A stretch of DNA of 64,000 nucleotides from Misgurnus anguillicaudatus. Its lineage: Eukaryota; Chordata; Actinopteri; Cypriniformes; Cobitidae. The position numbers and the translations under genes were made by a program. Of this stretch, positions 27,614-40,800 are shown piece by piece. The notes under the pieces were generated by a model. That model did no database searches. It was not told the origin of the DNA and was given only the letters and a program-made list of their open reading frames with translations. The stretch lies in assembly GCF_027580225.2 (NCBI RefSeq), contig NC_073340.2, positions 22,142,001 through 22,206,000 on the forward strand, given 5' to 3'. Within the stretch, counting starts at the first letter, position 1. Each line of letters opens with the position of its first letter.

Positions 27614-30600
27614 ACCCTGCCTGATACATAGATGACAAAGAGCCAAAAGCGCCAAAAATTCACATACTGCATGCTTCAGTAATAGTATTTTAGTATGTTT
27701 TTTTGTACACATCGAGTCATATTCTTGAATAAATATTTTGGCACATTACATTTGTCTGTTATCTTTCTAAGGGAAAAATCAGTGCCACTGCCTGAACTGA
27801 GGTAACATGTCCCTCAAATGGCATTATGACCTTTTGATGATGTAGGACATTATCATATCAGCTGCCCTATAGAGAGAATGAACTCTTTTGTGAGAGAGAA
27901 CGTTCTGTCCCTCAGTGTGCATCTGTAAAAATAGTGAACCAGAATGATCCATAGTAGTCCATTCACAAACAACTTAACCTTCCACAAATCAAAGTGTTTT
28001 GATGTTTTTTCTCTCACATGCGAACACTGTGCGGTTAGCAAAAGTATCCATGTGGCCTTATTTCTTTCAGGAATTACCTTCCAGTCAATATACCATGTGC
28101 TTAAACTAGTCTAAATATATCAGTTGTCAACACCTCAGTGTGGATAGGAAGTACAAGGCCACAGGCCACAGCTGTCCTTGCTTGTGATTGGCTAATCTCG
28201 TTGTTGATCCACATGGGTTCATTAATGAAATTGATCTTACTGTGGGGATGGAGGCTTTGGTTTTGCATGTGCCCTGCTGCGTTTGAAAGGCCATAATATG
28301 TTGAATGGGTCTCTCCAGCATGGATGATTGACATTTATATGTTGATGCTTTTGATAAACATTAGCAAAGTAGGCAAGTGAATCTCATGAAACCTGTCAAA
28401 AACGTGCGTCTTTAAATTATTTAATTCTCATTATCACAGTGCGGGCAAAAGTGATGTATTATTAATTTGTAAATTATTTATGCATCATGTTTTTGTAGCA
28501 CATCAGTTTATTTAGCTGCAAACCAGTATTTTGTTTAAAATATTTGTTCTTTTTTTATGTATACTAAAGTCTTTTTCAAACAGAGATTACGTAAAATGCA
28601 CCGAAAATGTGATCGTGATTTTTGGCTCATTCACACTGCCAATGATTTTTGGGAATCTGTACGTGCTTTCACACACACATTGTAAAAATCCATTAATCAC
28701 ACGTGACGTATTTAAAGTCATGCACTTGGTAAATTTTTTTCCACAGCGTCTGAAGTTTGCTAATTATCGCTTGATGCGCTGTTCTGTCATGCTGCCGAAT
28801 GATCTTCAGTGCGGATAGTGATGAGCTCCCTGATCTCTGCTTCAGTTTTCTGACATTTCTCTCCGTGAATGTTAATTCCATGAACCACAACTTCTGCAAT
28901 GTCACACGGCACGCCCCTTAGAGCATTGTTTCTCCACAATGCTTTCCGTGTATGTTACGGCAATGTCACTAGGTCCTCTTTTCCGGTCCCAGACCAATAA
29001 CGGGACGTGTTTGTGTTCACACAGAAGCCTCTCTGCCAATTTTACAGGAATTTTCTGGGACCAAAGTGCTGTGTGAATAAGGTTTAAGTGTTTTTTTCTG
29101 TGGATCATAGACATGTTTTTGTAACCTGTTATAACCTTTTGTGCTTGTGTTAAAGCAACACTATGTAGTTTCCATGTAAAAATGACTTACAGCTCCCCAA
29201 TGTGGTTGAAAAGCGCAACAGTGCCTGGTATCAGACACTCTTCTGCAGGCAGGGGGAGGGGCGGGGCTGTGTGCTCTACCCTCCACCACCACTTTCAGAG
29301 TGTGCTTGTAGCAGCTAGGAGGCTGCTCAGGTTGCAGCAACAGTACAATTTGCCCAGTTAAAAGTTGTTCTATAACTGAAATAATTTTAGAGACATTATT
29401 TAGAGGTAAAAAAAACTACATAGTGTTGCTTTAACACCAAGCGTGCCGCACAAGCCCTCAAAAGTGAAGCCAAAATGTCTCAATCGGCCCCCAGTGACTG
29501 GTCCCAGTATAGTTCATAAACCCCGCCTCCCCATGTTATTTAATGCGACTTGAGACCAACTAAACTATTTAATTACACTTCAATTATCTTTTTTCCGAAG
29601 CTGGTTCCTGTCATTTACTGTAGTTTTTATCACGCTGATGTAAATTCAAGTGTTTGTTTTTAAAATAAGTTTGTTTTTAGTTAGTTATTTAATGCTATAA
29701 AAACGGTGGTGTCACGTGATGATGCGCATTCTGCGAGAGCGTGGGCGGGGCCTTGCTTTCGCGGCTTTCTGCTCACTATTGCGCAGGACTGGTCCCGAAA
29801 TCGCTACGGCCCAGACTCAAGACCCATGATGTCAGCGCCGTATCGGGACACTGACGGCTTCACTTTTCACCAATGTAAGAGAGCAAATGGGTGTTGTCCA
29901 TCTTTTTTTACAGTCTATGGTTAACACAGTTGTTTTGATGCCGAAAACGACAACACAAGCAGATAAGCCGTAAAGGGCAAAAAACTTCACTGCTTTCAAG
30001 AATTCACATCTGGTCACTGTGATTTCTGTGTGTATACATTTGGTTGTGTCGTCTGTGGACATAGCTTTCACTTGCACACGAACACACTCTCTCTCTTTGA
30101 TTGCTTTTGTTATTGTGACTCAGTTTGAACTGAAGGACACAGGAAGTAACTCCTGAACTTTTGTCTGAAGAACTTCCTCTGGCCATCGTTTGCACTTTCT
30201 GTATTAACTGCATGCGTTTGTTTAGGACTGTTTGTGTCTGTGCTGTGTTTGTGCTGCTTTTTGCAAGTGAGATCTTTGACCTCCTCACCATGTAGTTCCC
30301 TTACCACATAGTTTCGATATTTTTCGGAAAATTAAAAGTTGCGATTTTCTAGGCAGATATGGCTAGGAACTATACTCTCAAACTGGCGTAATAATCAAGA
30401 ACTTGGCTGATGTAACATGTCTGCAGCAGGCGTGATATTACGCACTGCCCGTGCCCGAAAATAGTGAAAGTAACCAAGGGGACTATTTTCGGGCAGTGCG
30501 TAATATCACTACGCCTGCTTCCGTAAATGTTACGGCAATGTTACGAGGTCCCAGAACATTTATGGGACGTGTTTGTGTTCAAACAGAACACTCTCTGCCA

Positions 30601-33600
30601 ATTTGACAAAAAAATTCTGAGATCAAAGTGCTGTGTAATTGGGGTAAAGAGAGTGACAGTTTGAGGTTATCCTTCGAAAAGACGCTCCCTTAGTAATCCT
30701 CAGTAAATCAGCTTTGCTTATCCTGCTTTTAACACACTGTCTAGTCAGAAGGGTTAGGAGACCCCAGTTTGGAGACCACTTTCACTATTCTTCCCGTCAC
30801 CCTTCTGCATGCTTGCTGGGTATGAAGTGGTCCCTTATCTTGGATTTCCCTTTAACTTTTCTCTCAGTGCTTTTAATCAAAGTATAAAGTTTTACAGCAT
30901 CGCTGAATGGTCCAGTCACTACACAGGTTTTAAATAGACCAACCTTGAAAACATGGAAATATCTGACTATGCTAGATTGTATACTATCTGTGCTAGATTT
31001 TATACACCGTAGATGATAGTAGAGAAGAGATGTAGACATACATGGTTGATAGCATGCTGTTTTCACTCGCCGCCATCTTGCACCATACAAAGCCCACCCC
31101 TCATTTAAAAGCCTCTTAAAGTACCTCCATACAAAAAAGGGGGCTGTGACAGATGAAAAAAGAGCTGGATTAAGAGGTGTACGGCGCGCACACAATAGTT
31201 TTTTTATTATATGTGTGAGGACTTTTATTGTTTTCATCTTAGGAAAATGATATTTTACATCATCTAATGCTACACCTAAATCTAACACTCACACAAACCT
31301 GTTGACATGGCTGTTTGTATTTGTAACTCTAGGAGACAGTCTAATCTCTGAATTAATTAGTCTTCACTATATTCACTTTGGTGCATGCCCAAAATGTTCT
31401 TACCTCCCCCTCTTCTTTTTAATGTCCCCTATGAAGAGGTTAATAATATCGCTTTCTTCCTTAGTGCACTGTGTGATGCATTGCTGTCTGCCTGTGCCAT
31501 TGGAAAGAAAGAGATTGGTGTGTGTTTGTGACAGTGCGCACTGGGTGCCCCAAAATGCCCCATTATACAGGCACAAAGACAGTCTAAACGGCCAAAGCAA
31601 ACACTCAAAGAGCTGCCTGTGTTTTGGTCTGTCCCTCTTATAAGATATAGTACATTTAGTAGTTCTTTCTTTTGTGTTATGTAAGATCAAGTTGATTCGA
31701 AAAGTGTTTTGATGAATGATGTCATCATCAGACAGTTTTATGCTTGAAATGTTTGGTTTATTATAATTTCCGATTGTTTCCACCTCGTATCGAGTATCCA
31801 TTGATGATGACATAAATACAAATGTAGACTTTGTGTTGGCAAGAAAAATTAAAGCAAGTCAACTATATACATTTTAACGATCAATGATTCTAGATTTCAT
31901 AGTGCGGATCAAAAAATCTGTACAGCTTTTTTATTTAAAAGTGTTCAAAGTGCCAAATAATGCATTGAAATATGTTAAATTGTTTTCTAATATCTACATA
32001 AAATGTATGTGCCTTTATTAAGCACAAAATGATTTAGAAAGTTTTTCGTTCCTTATTAGTAGCTCTGCGTGTGTGTGCAAACAGACCTTACGTTTGAGCT
32101 TGTATCAGACGAAGATGAGGAAATGGTTAATACTAGACATTTCTGAGTGGTAAGTTTGTGTTTTTTTTTCAGTATGGGCCTGCAAAACGTAACTGTAAAG
32201 TCAATAGTAGAACTTCACCCTTAACGTTAGCATATATCATTAACTAGCATATAGCGCTAACTCAGCCATCACATTTTTTAGCGTTGTAACAACATTGTAA
32301 TTAATTTAATGTGTTGTTTAATGTTGGAGGCTAGGGCTGGGCGATTTGACCTAAAATCAAAACCTCGGTTAATCTAACATTTGACATCAGTTACGATTAA
32401 TAAACGATTATTTTTTTGCCTCATAGTTCACTGACAAGGTTGGAAAGTTTAGGGCACACCTTAAATCAGCCTGCAATGCAATTATTCACATTTTTCCCAA
32501 AATAACTGCATTACTGAAAAATATTAAATAGACTTAACTCTATGCAGATGATGTCATTATGTACAATTGATGAAACTTTCAGAATGGGAAGTTATGAACC
32601 AAAGAATCATACAACCCCCATGACTAATTATAGACATAAGACACATACATAATAAGTTGTATCCAGATAGCATATTGTAATGAGATGAGTAGGGCAAAAT
32701 ACATACTTGGACTGTATCCTTTACACGTTTCTTGTATTCAATCCATTTTTTCTTAACTGGGCACTGATGTCTAAGACATTTATTCTCATCTGTAATGCTT
32801 TTGGTGTTAATGTAGACTAGAAGTTCTCCCGTTCTCTCTCTCCGTCATCTCTGAAGTGTCTAATTAAACTCACGCGGGCGCGTCTTTTCGCGGTTTTGAG
32901 TGAGTGAGATGTGATGACATTATCCGGGCTGCTTAGAGACCCATCGGTAGATTAAACTGAGCGCGTGTGCGGTAAAAATTCCGTATTTTTGTCACAGGTG
33001 CCTGCACATTCGCGAGTACTTCTTAAAAAAAGTACTGTGCTTCTTTTGGGCACTAGATGATCCTGCTGCTCAGTTGAACAGTGTTTGAGTTCTCCTCCAT
33101 GTTTCGCTGTGCCACTGACAGGACGGGGCGGAGTTACGCAACATCACACGCAGCAGTTTGTTTTTAAAGGGAAAGTATTAACTAGCCTGGTCCAACCAGA
33201 CTCTCGTACATTCATTTCATTTGTACAGAGAGTCTGGCCACTCTCCATTGCAAAGCGTTACTTCCGTTAATGAGGGTCCATTGCTGAAGTTTAAAACTAT
33301 TGGATCTGCCCAGAGTCACTCAGGATCTGCCAAAGCCAATCGCTAACGTGTGGTTGTGACGTATATCATGCACCGAAACCGTCTGGAAACAACAAGTCAG
33401 AATAATCGGACAAACAAAACTTAGCAAACCTGGTTCTTGCTCCCGCTTTAACTTCTGTATATTCGGCAGTTTTGCAACAACGGACCGAATAGCTTTTCTC
33501 ACGTCTTTCTCCGCTGCCATTACTGAACTACAACTCAAACTGACGCACGACCTCAACGTCATCGTTCTTAGCCACCCCCATCTGTTTGCTGATTGGTCCT

Positions 33601-36600
33601 GCAGATTTTTGCAGGAGAAAACGAAACTCTACAGAGCAATCCCAGACGTACTGCTGAAGCGAAATAAAAATTAAGCGGAAGCACGTCGGAGGGCGGAGCC
33701 AGGCTAAGTATTAACAGGATTAAAAACCGAAATAACCGACATGATAAAATAATGTCGGTTAGAGGTTCTGAATTTCGGTTTCGGTTATTTTTTGATTAAT
33801 CGCCCAGCCCTATTGGAGGTGTACATCACAACTGTAACGTCACAATTGGTGTTATGTTGAGATTGGCCTGTTTTTCAGCTGTCTTTGCATGCACAAGGTT
33901 TAAAGGGACACTCAATTTTTTTGAAAATATGCTCATTTTCCAGCTTCCATAGAGTTAAACATTAGATTTTTACCGTTTTGGAATCCCTTCAGCTGATCTC
34001 CGGGTCTGGCGGTACCACTTTTAGCATAGCTTAGCATAATCTATTGAATCTGATTAGACCATTAGCATCGCGCTAATAAATAACCAAAGAGTTTAAATAT
34101 TTTTCCTATTTAAAACTTGACTCTTCTGTCCCCTGCTATTGAAAGTAACCAAGTGGACTATTTTTGGGCAGTGCGTAATATCACTAAGCCTCCTGCAGCC
34201 ATGTTACAGCAGCAAAGTCCTTGATAATTACGCCAGAATAATAGTATAGTACCTAGGGATGGGACGGTATGAAAATTTCATATCATGATTATAGTGACCA
34301 AAGTTATCACGGTTATCAATATTATCATGGTTTTATTTAAATGATTTGGAAATGTTCAAAAAGAACTTATACACACACTGAAAACATTTGAATAAGTTTT
34401 ATTTTGAAAATCACAATTTAATATTTCGTGTCCCTGAAATTATTTCTGTGGTAAAAAAAAAAATTGGTCTAATAAGTTTACCGTGAATGAATACAATACA
34501 TTATCCCTTAAATGCCTTCTTGTGCAAAAAACTATGTTGCATATGCGCGCCTGCGTCAAACTGATTCTGTCTGGACAGGATTTACAGCGAGTTTTCAAAA
34601 TCACGGTAATCAAACGCGGTTGTAATGATAATTAAATTTTAAATGATATTACTTACCGTCAGGACATTTTATCGTGGTTAATCGTGAAACCGGTAATAGC
34701 CCCATCCCTAATAGTACCTAGCCATATCTTTTCAAAAATATTTTCCAAAAAAGTGGAGTGTCCCTTAAAATAAGTTGGAGGAAACAACTGTGTTTAAGGC
34801 TCACGGTATATCGTTACCATTTACAGAACTCTTATTATTTATCCTATGCCTATAAAGCTTTCCATTCTACGGCCCCATTAATGCACATTGATATATATAG
34901 TTCCTTTGGCTTTAAGTTTCTAAACTAATCCTCTGTCTGTTAGGCCTGGGCGAAAAATCGATTTAATGAATTAATTCGAATTTTTTGTTGTGGGCGATTT
35001 AAAAAATAAGTAATTCGATTTTTTTTATGCGCATTTTTGGCTGCCCGGGGCTTCCGTAGCATTATTATAGCAACATCAACAACATCATAGCACACGTAAA
35101 ACACAGCTGGGACTTTGATTCCAAGAGGGTGTTTATTTATTTATTCTTCATCTCATAAATTGGGGTTACATTTGTCTTGCTTTTGATTAAATAAAAGCAA
35201 AATTTGCTTTAAGTTGTCTGCCATTTGTACTTATTGCTTTTCTTAATAAGTGGGGGGGGGGATCGGAAAAAATCGGAAGTCGAATTAAAAAAAATAAAAT
35301 CGGAGATTTTATTTTTAGGCCAAATCGCCCAGCACTACTGTCTGTTTTCTCAATTTCCCGCTGTGTCATTGTGAGCAGTAAAGCCCTGCGAATTTGAATC
35401 ATAGACCTCAAAACATGCACAGAGGGTCCAACGCTCCTCCATTGGTTTTGAAAGTTCTGGAAAAGCATGAGTTCACCATTAGAATCTGCAGCACTCTGTT
35501 CAACCTGAATGAAACTCTGCTTTTATCATCATGTCGCGGAGCTGTAGTGACTCTGCTATCATCATTGAATGACAGACAGAGAGAATAAGCCAGCAGTGGC
35601 CTCCAAAGTAGTGAATGACTGACAAAAGCCACATTATTAGAGATTTGACAGGGGTCTTCATGCCTCTTTAGCATTCAGCTAGAACTAAAATACTCCCATC
35701 CAATCAGTCAAGGGCAGGAGAAAGGGAACGTCAAAAGAATTTGGTGCATGATGTGTGGGTGGGACAAAGAAGACGAAGAGGATGTTCTGGAACTCTGTGA
35801 GGTCATGGAAAACACATACACGCAGAGACTTAGAGAGGCGAATATCTTGCCATTAGATTGACACTGGAGCTGGCAGTAGTTTTGTGATGTTTAATCACAG
35901 AACTACAATTTGATTTGATTTACATCTGCTGTTTGTGTTTTAAAGGAATAGTCTACTCATTTTCAATATTAAAATATGTTATTACCTTAACTAAGAATTG
36001 TTGATACATCCCTCTATCATCTGTGTGTGCATGTAAGCGCTGGAGCGCGCTGCGACGCTTCGATAGCATTTAGCTTAGCCCCATTCATTGAATGGTACCA
36101 TTTAGAGATAAAGTTAGAAGTGACCAAACACATCAACGTTTTTCCTATTTAAGACGAGTAGTTATACGTGAAAGTTTGGTGGTACAAAATAAAACGTAGC
36201 GCTTTTCTAAGCGGATTTAAAAGAGGAGCTACCTTTTATGGCGTAATAGCACTTTTGGGAGTACTTCGACTCGCCTGAAAAGTCCGCTCCCCTTCTCCCT
36301 CTCATAATGGGAGAGGGAGGGTGTTACTGCACCGAGTCGAAGTACTCCCAAAAGTGCTATTACGCCATAAAATATAGTTACTCTTTTAAATCCGCTTAGA
36401 AAAGCGCTATGTTTTATTTTGTACCACCAAATTTGCTCGTATAACTACTCGTCTTAAATAGGAAAAACGTTGATGTGTTTGGTCACTTCTAACTTTATTT
36501 CTAAATGGTACCATTGAATGAATGGGGCTAAGCTAAATGCTATCGAAGCGTCGCAGCGCGCTCCAGCGCTTACGTGCACGCACACAGATGATAGAGGGAT

Positions 36601-37752
36601 GTATCAACAATTCTTAGTTAAGGTAATAACATTTTAATATCGAAAATGAGTAGACTATTCCTTTAAGAGGGCTTTAAAATGTACCTTCACAGTTAGGAAG
36701 GGGTTAACTGACCAACATTTTTACATATTTATCCAAAACGACTTAAAGTGGATTACAAGGAGTACATTTTTGTCAGTATGTGTGTTGCCTGGGTTCACAC
36801 CGAGGGGCAACCTTCCGATCTCTCTGATGAAGCCATTACGATAGCGACTTAATCTGCAATTCATCACACTCCACTTTGTTATGGCAGCAAAGTCCTTGAT
36901 TATTACTCCAGAATGAGTATAGTTCCTAGTCATATCTGCCAGAAAATTGAAACTTTTAATTTCCGTCGGTCTTAGTGCATGATGGTAACTACAGAAGAGT
37001 CAAGTTTTAAATAGAATTTTTTTTAAACTCTTTGGTTATTTTTGAGCGCGATGCTAATGGTCTAATCAGATTCAATGGATTATGCTAAGCTATGCTAAAA
37101 GTGGTACCACCAGACCCGGAGATTCGGCTAAATTGAATATTTAACTCTAGGGGAGCTGGAAAATGAGCATATTTTCAAGAGGATTGTCCCTTTAACAAGC
37201 AAATACAGGAGCAACACGGGGAATCACAACAACAGTTGCCTTTTACATTCACATTTATGCACTTTTATGTAACGTGACTTATAGTGCATTCAGTCTATAC
37301 GTTTTTTTAATAGTCTATATTTGCATCAGTATGTATGCTTCCTAACGTAATCTTTAAAGTAAAATTATATAAAACTCACACTTTTTTGTTTAACTAAATC
37401 CATAGTAAAATGAATGCTGGTCTGAGCTGTTTTTTCAGCAGCACTTCAGCAATGGTTTATGGAAATGCTGGAACTTGGTGAGAGTCATCACAATCGGTCT
37501 GACGTTTTAAACTTGGGACATAGAAGGTAAATGTGTAGGTGAAACGTTAGCGACATGACAGCTAATGCAAAAGCATTAGGTTATGTCTCTCTCTCTCGCC
37601 TACAGATAATTGAAATTTCAGGTTTAGGGTGGAGATTCTGGTGCGCTGCAAGAGATGTGTATTATCTGTCTGTGCCAGATCCGGTGTTGAGAAGAAAACT
37701 GTCACATCCAAATGTTCTTTCACCCCTTATTTCCCCACCATCCTCTCTCTCG

Positions 37753-37806
<54 letters not shown>

Positions 37807-40800
37807 CATCCTATTTATTCTGTGCTGTATAATATGCGACTGTTAAATGACATTATATAAACCATTACTTTATTATGTTTTAATATATAATATTGCCTTG
37901 ACATAAAAGCAACATGCATGTTGTTTGAACCTTTAAACTGAACAGTCATTGTTTGTTTAAGCTTGTTTTAGCAGTCGTCTCTCACCTGTACCCCAGACAA
38001 CACGTCTGTTTGACCTTGTTTCCTGTCTTTGTCTGTCATTTTGTTCCTCACAGTGGTACTGTTTCCTCTCTGACTGTGACAAAGCGACCGTTTCTGCATT
38101 TTGCAGCTTTTTGCATGCTTCATTGTGCTGATGCTTTCAGTGATTCTGTCTGCGTTTCAAAAGCATTTCCTAACATTTTGATCACGACAAAAGATAGAGT
38201 ACTAATTGGTCAAACCATGTACTTTACACCTGGTGCCAAATAGAGAGGTAGCTGTAAAAGAAGAGGAAGCCCGTTGCAAGTAGTTTTTTTTTTACATTTT
38301 ATTAATGATTTATCACAAATCCAAAACATATGCAAGTTTCTTAAGACATTCAAACTGTGACACATTTAATCAGTACTTCATGATAGTTAAATCTTTTGAG
38401 GAGGTACAGTTTGACAGGCAAGAACATTTTTTCAATACATCATAACTAATGAATAATTGGTTGCTTTGGTACATCCGCAGGGAACTCCTTGTCCTAGATC
38501 GAACCAAAGGCTTTCAAATGATGTGTGTGGGAGAGGCAAATTGTGTTTTCCATCTGGGTCTAATGATTTATGTTTTGCTGACAGACTGACAGTGACAATT
38601 CTGTAGTGTTTTTATATATTTATTTGATGCTTTGGATTGCATGGTTCTGATTGGCCAATCGCGACATTCCGAGGTTTGTTATTCCCGAATAACAACTGCC
38701 TGAAACTGATAACGCGGCCTCATACAGGTACTGCGAGTCATCTAGAGACCAGTACATTTTAATAATAGTTTAATACTTTTAATAAATTAAATATTTTGCA
38801 TGTTCATCTTGTCTGAACTTTTTTTTGCCTTAAATCTCTAGGAAATTTTTCCTTCCACGTTTGCATTTGACCAGCTTGTATAAAAATCTAATGAATAGTT
38901 TATGTTCCTATACAGTATTTTCTCATGGCAAGTAGCCGTGTAATACGGAGGATATTGTAGAGCCGGGCCAGGCGGCTGTTATCACGAATAAATCCCTTCA
39001 GGGTGATCCAAGTCCTGATTACCCTGTTGGGATTTATTTTAGGATAGCTGCCGGCTGGCTACATGTTATCCCTTATGTAACACTTGAGTGTTTGCTGTAT
39101 TGGCTGTTTAAAGGCAAGGAAATGCAGCACTGTCATGTCTGTTCCTTGTGGATAAAGCGTGCCAGAAAGTTTGGTTTCCTGGATGGGTTTAATGCTGGTT
39201 TATCACGCACCGCACTGTGCTATGTGGGTCACCTTGAGGGATAGGGAACGGATGCAAAGAGGAAGTGAGCTCTTGAAATATTGAGTGTTGAGTTGTTGGA
39301 CCTAATGGGCTCTTATCATTATGACATACTTAATCGTAGTCGCACCTCTGCGGAGACGATAACACACACTCACACATATTTTTGTAGACATTCTTGTATT
39401 CACGTGCAGAGTTTGCTGGTCACGCTGTTACCTTGCTTATCTTTTCATTTAAAATTAAAGTGGTTTAATAAAAGCGCAAAGTGTCTGTTTAATTACCTAT
39501 TTAATTAAGTTCAAGTTCATTTTTTTGTGGTCTCCAAAGTTACCCTTTCTGCATGAGTATGTGTGGGGTTTTAAAGAAGTGTGACTCTTAGTATAATAGC
39601 TGACTTTTATTATGGAAAATGTCTCTGGAATGTACATTAGCCAGCCCAGCCTGGAAAATACATATTTTAGTACACATTTTGTGGCCTGATTTGAGCCAAA
39701 TTAATGTGACTGTTAAAGGAAAACACCACCGTTTTTCAATATTTTATTATGTTCTTACCTGAACTTAGATGAATTAATACATACCTATCTTTTTCAATGC
39801 ATGCACTTTTAATCTTGAATGTGTTAGCATTTAGCCTAGCCCCATTCATTTCTATGGCTCCAAACATAAGTTTTATTTTGTGCCACCATACTTATTCGTG
39901 TAATTACTCATGTAATACGGAAAACATGGAAGTGTTTGGTGTCTTCTAAATTCATCCCTGTTTGGAGCCATAGGAATGAATGGGGCTAGGCTAAATGCTA
40001 ACACATTCACAACACACTGTACAAAGATTAAGTGCTTGCATTTAAAAAATATAGGTATGTATTAATTCAAGTTGAGGTAAGAATATTGAAAAACAGTGGT
40101 GTTTTCCTTTAAGCATTTTACCTTCATGGGACTCTGGTGGTTCCATTGTATCTTAAAGTCAAAGACTAAATACCCTTACCCAAAGACAATTCTTGCGCAC
40201 AGGCACTCTTTGCTGTATGCATTATTCATTGCGTGGGGAGGCGAGTGGGTGCAATGTATTGGACATTAGGGAAGGCATGGCCGTGTGACTATTATCAGCC
40301 GAGCCGACGTCTTATGGTGCAGAGCTTGAACCGGCGCAGTTCAATCACAACATTGCTCTTTTGTTTAAAGCCCTGCATAGCAACTCTTTGTGCCTGGCCA
40401 ATGATATGTGCCCAGGCTGCTGACTCATCAAGGGTGCTACGTCATTTCATTGACATTTCTGTCTCACATACACACACACACACTACTTTAGCATAGATTT
40501 GAACATTAGTTATGTATATTTCACTGATTTGAAGATCGGTAAGCAGTAAGCTGCAAACTATTCACATCAGTAGAGCGAGAATGTCCAGTAGCAAAATGGC
40601 TTGGCGAGTTCCTGTGATTGAATCGCTGTGATTGAATCACGGTGCCTAAAGGCAGGAGTATAGTCTGTTTTTTATGTGTGCGCAAATGTACATGCACGGT
40701 CGAACGCACAGCCTTGCAAAGTATTTGATGGTTTCATCGGATTCACGTGCAGTGATGTGTCTGGTCCGAACTTTACTTCCGGTTTCTGTTTGTTTTAATG

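Noticed and set aside
29700..29925. GC-rich block resembling a CpG-island promoter
   Set aside because: It lies within an interspersed repeat with a recognisable end (ACAGTCTATGG) deep in an intron and has no exon next to it.
30797..31813. Two long minus-strand frames (163 and 137 codons)
   Set aside because: No domain motif, no splice structure and no second copy; both are in AT-rich intronic DNA and are expected by chance at this length.
37555..37860. Ser/Leu-rich ORF on the plus strand
   Set aside because: It is produced by the CT microsatellite at 37745-37802.
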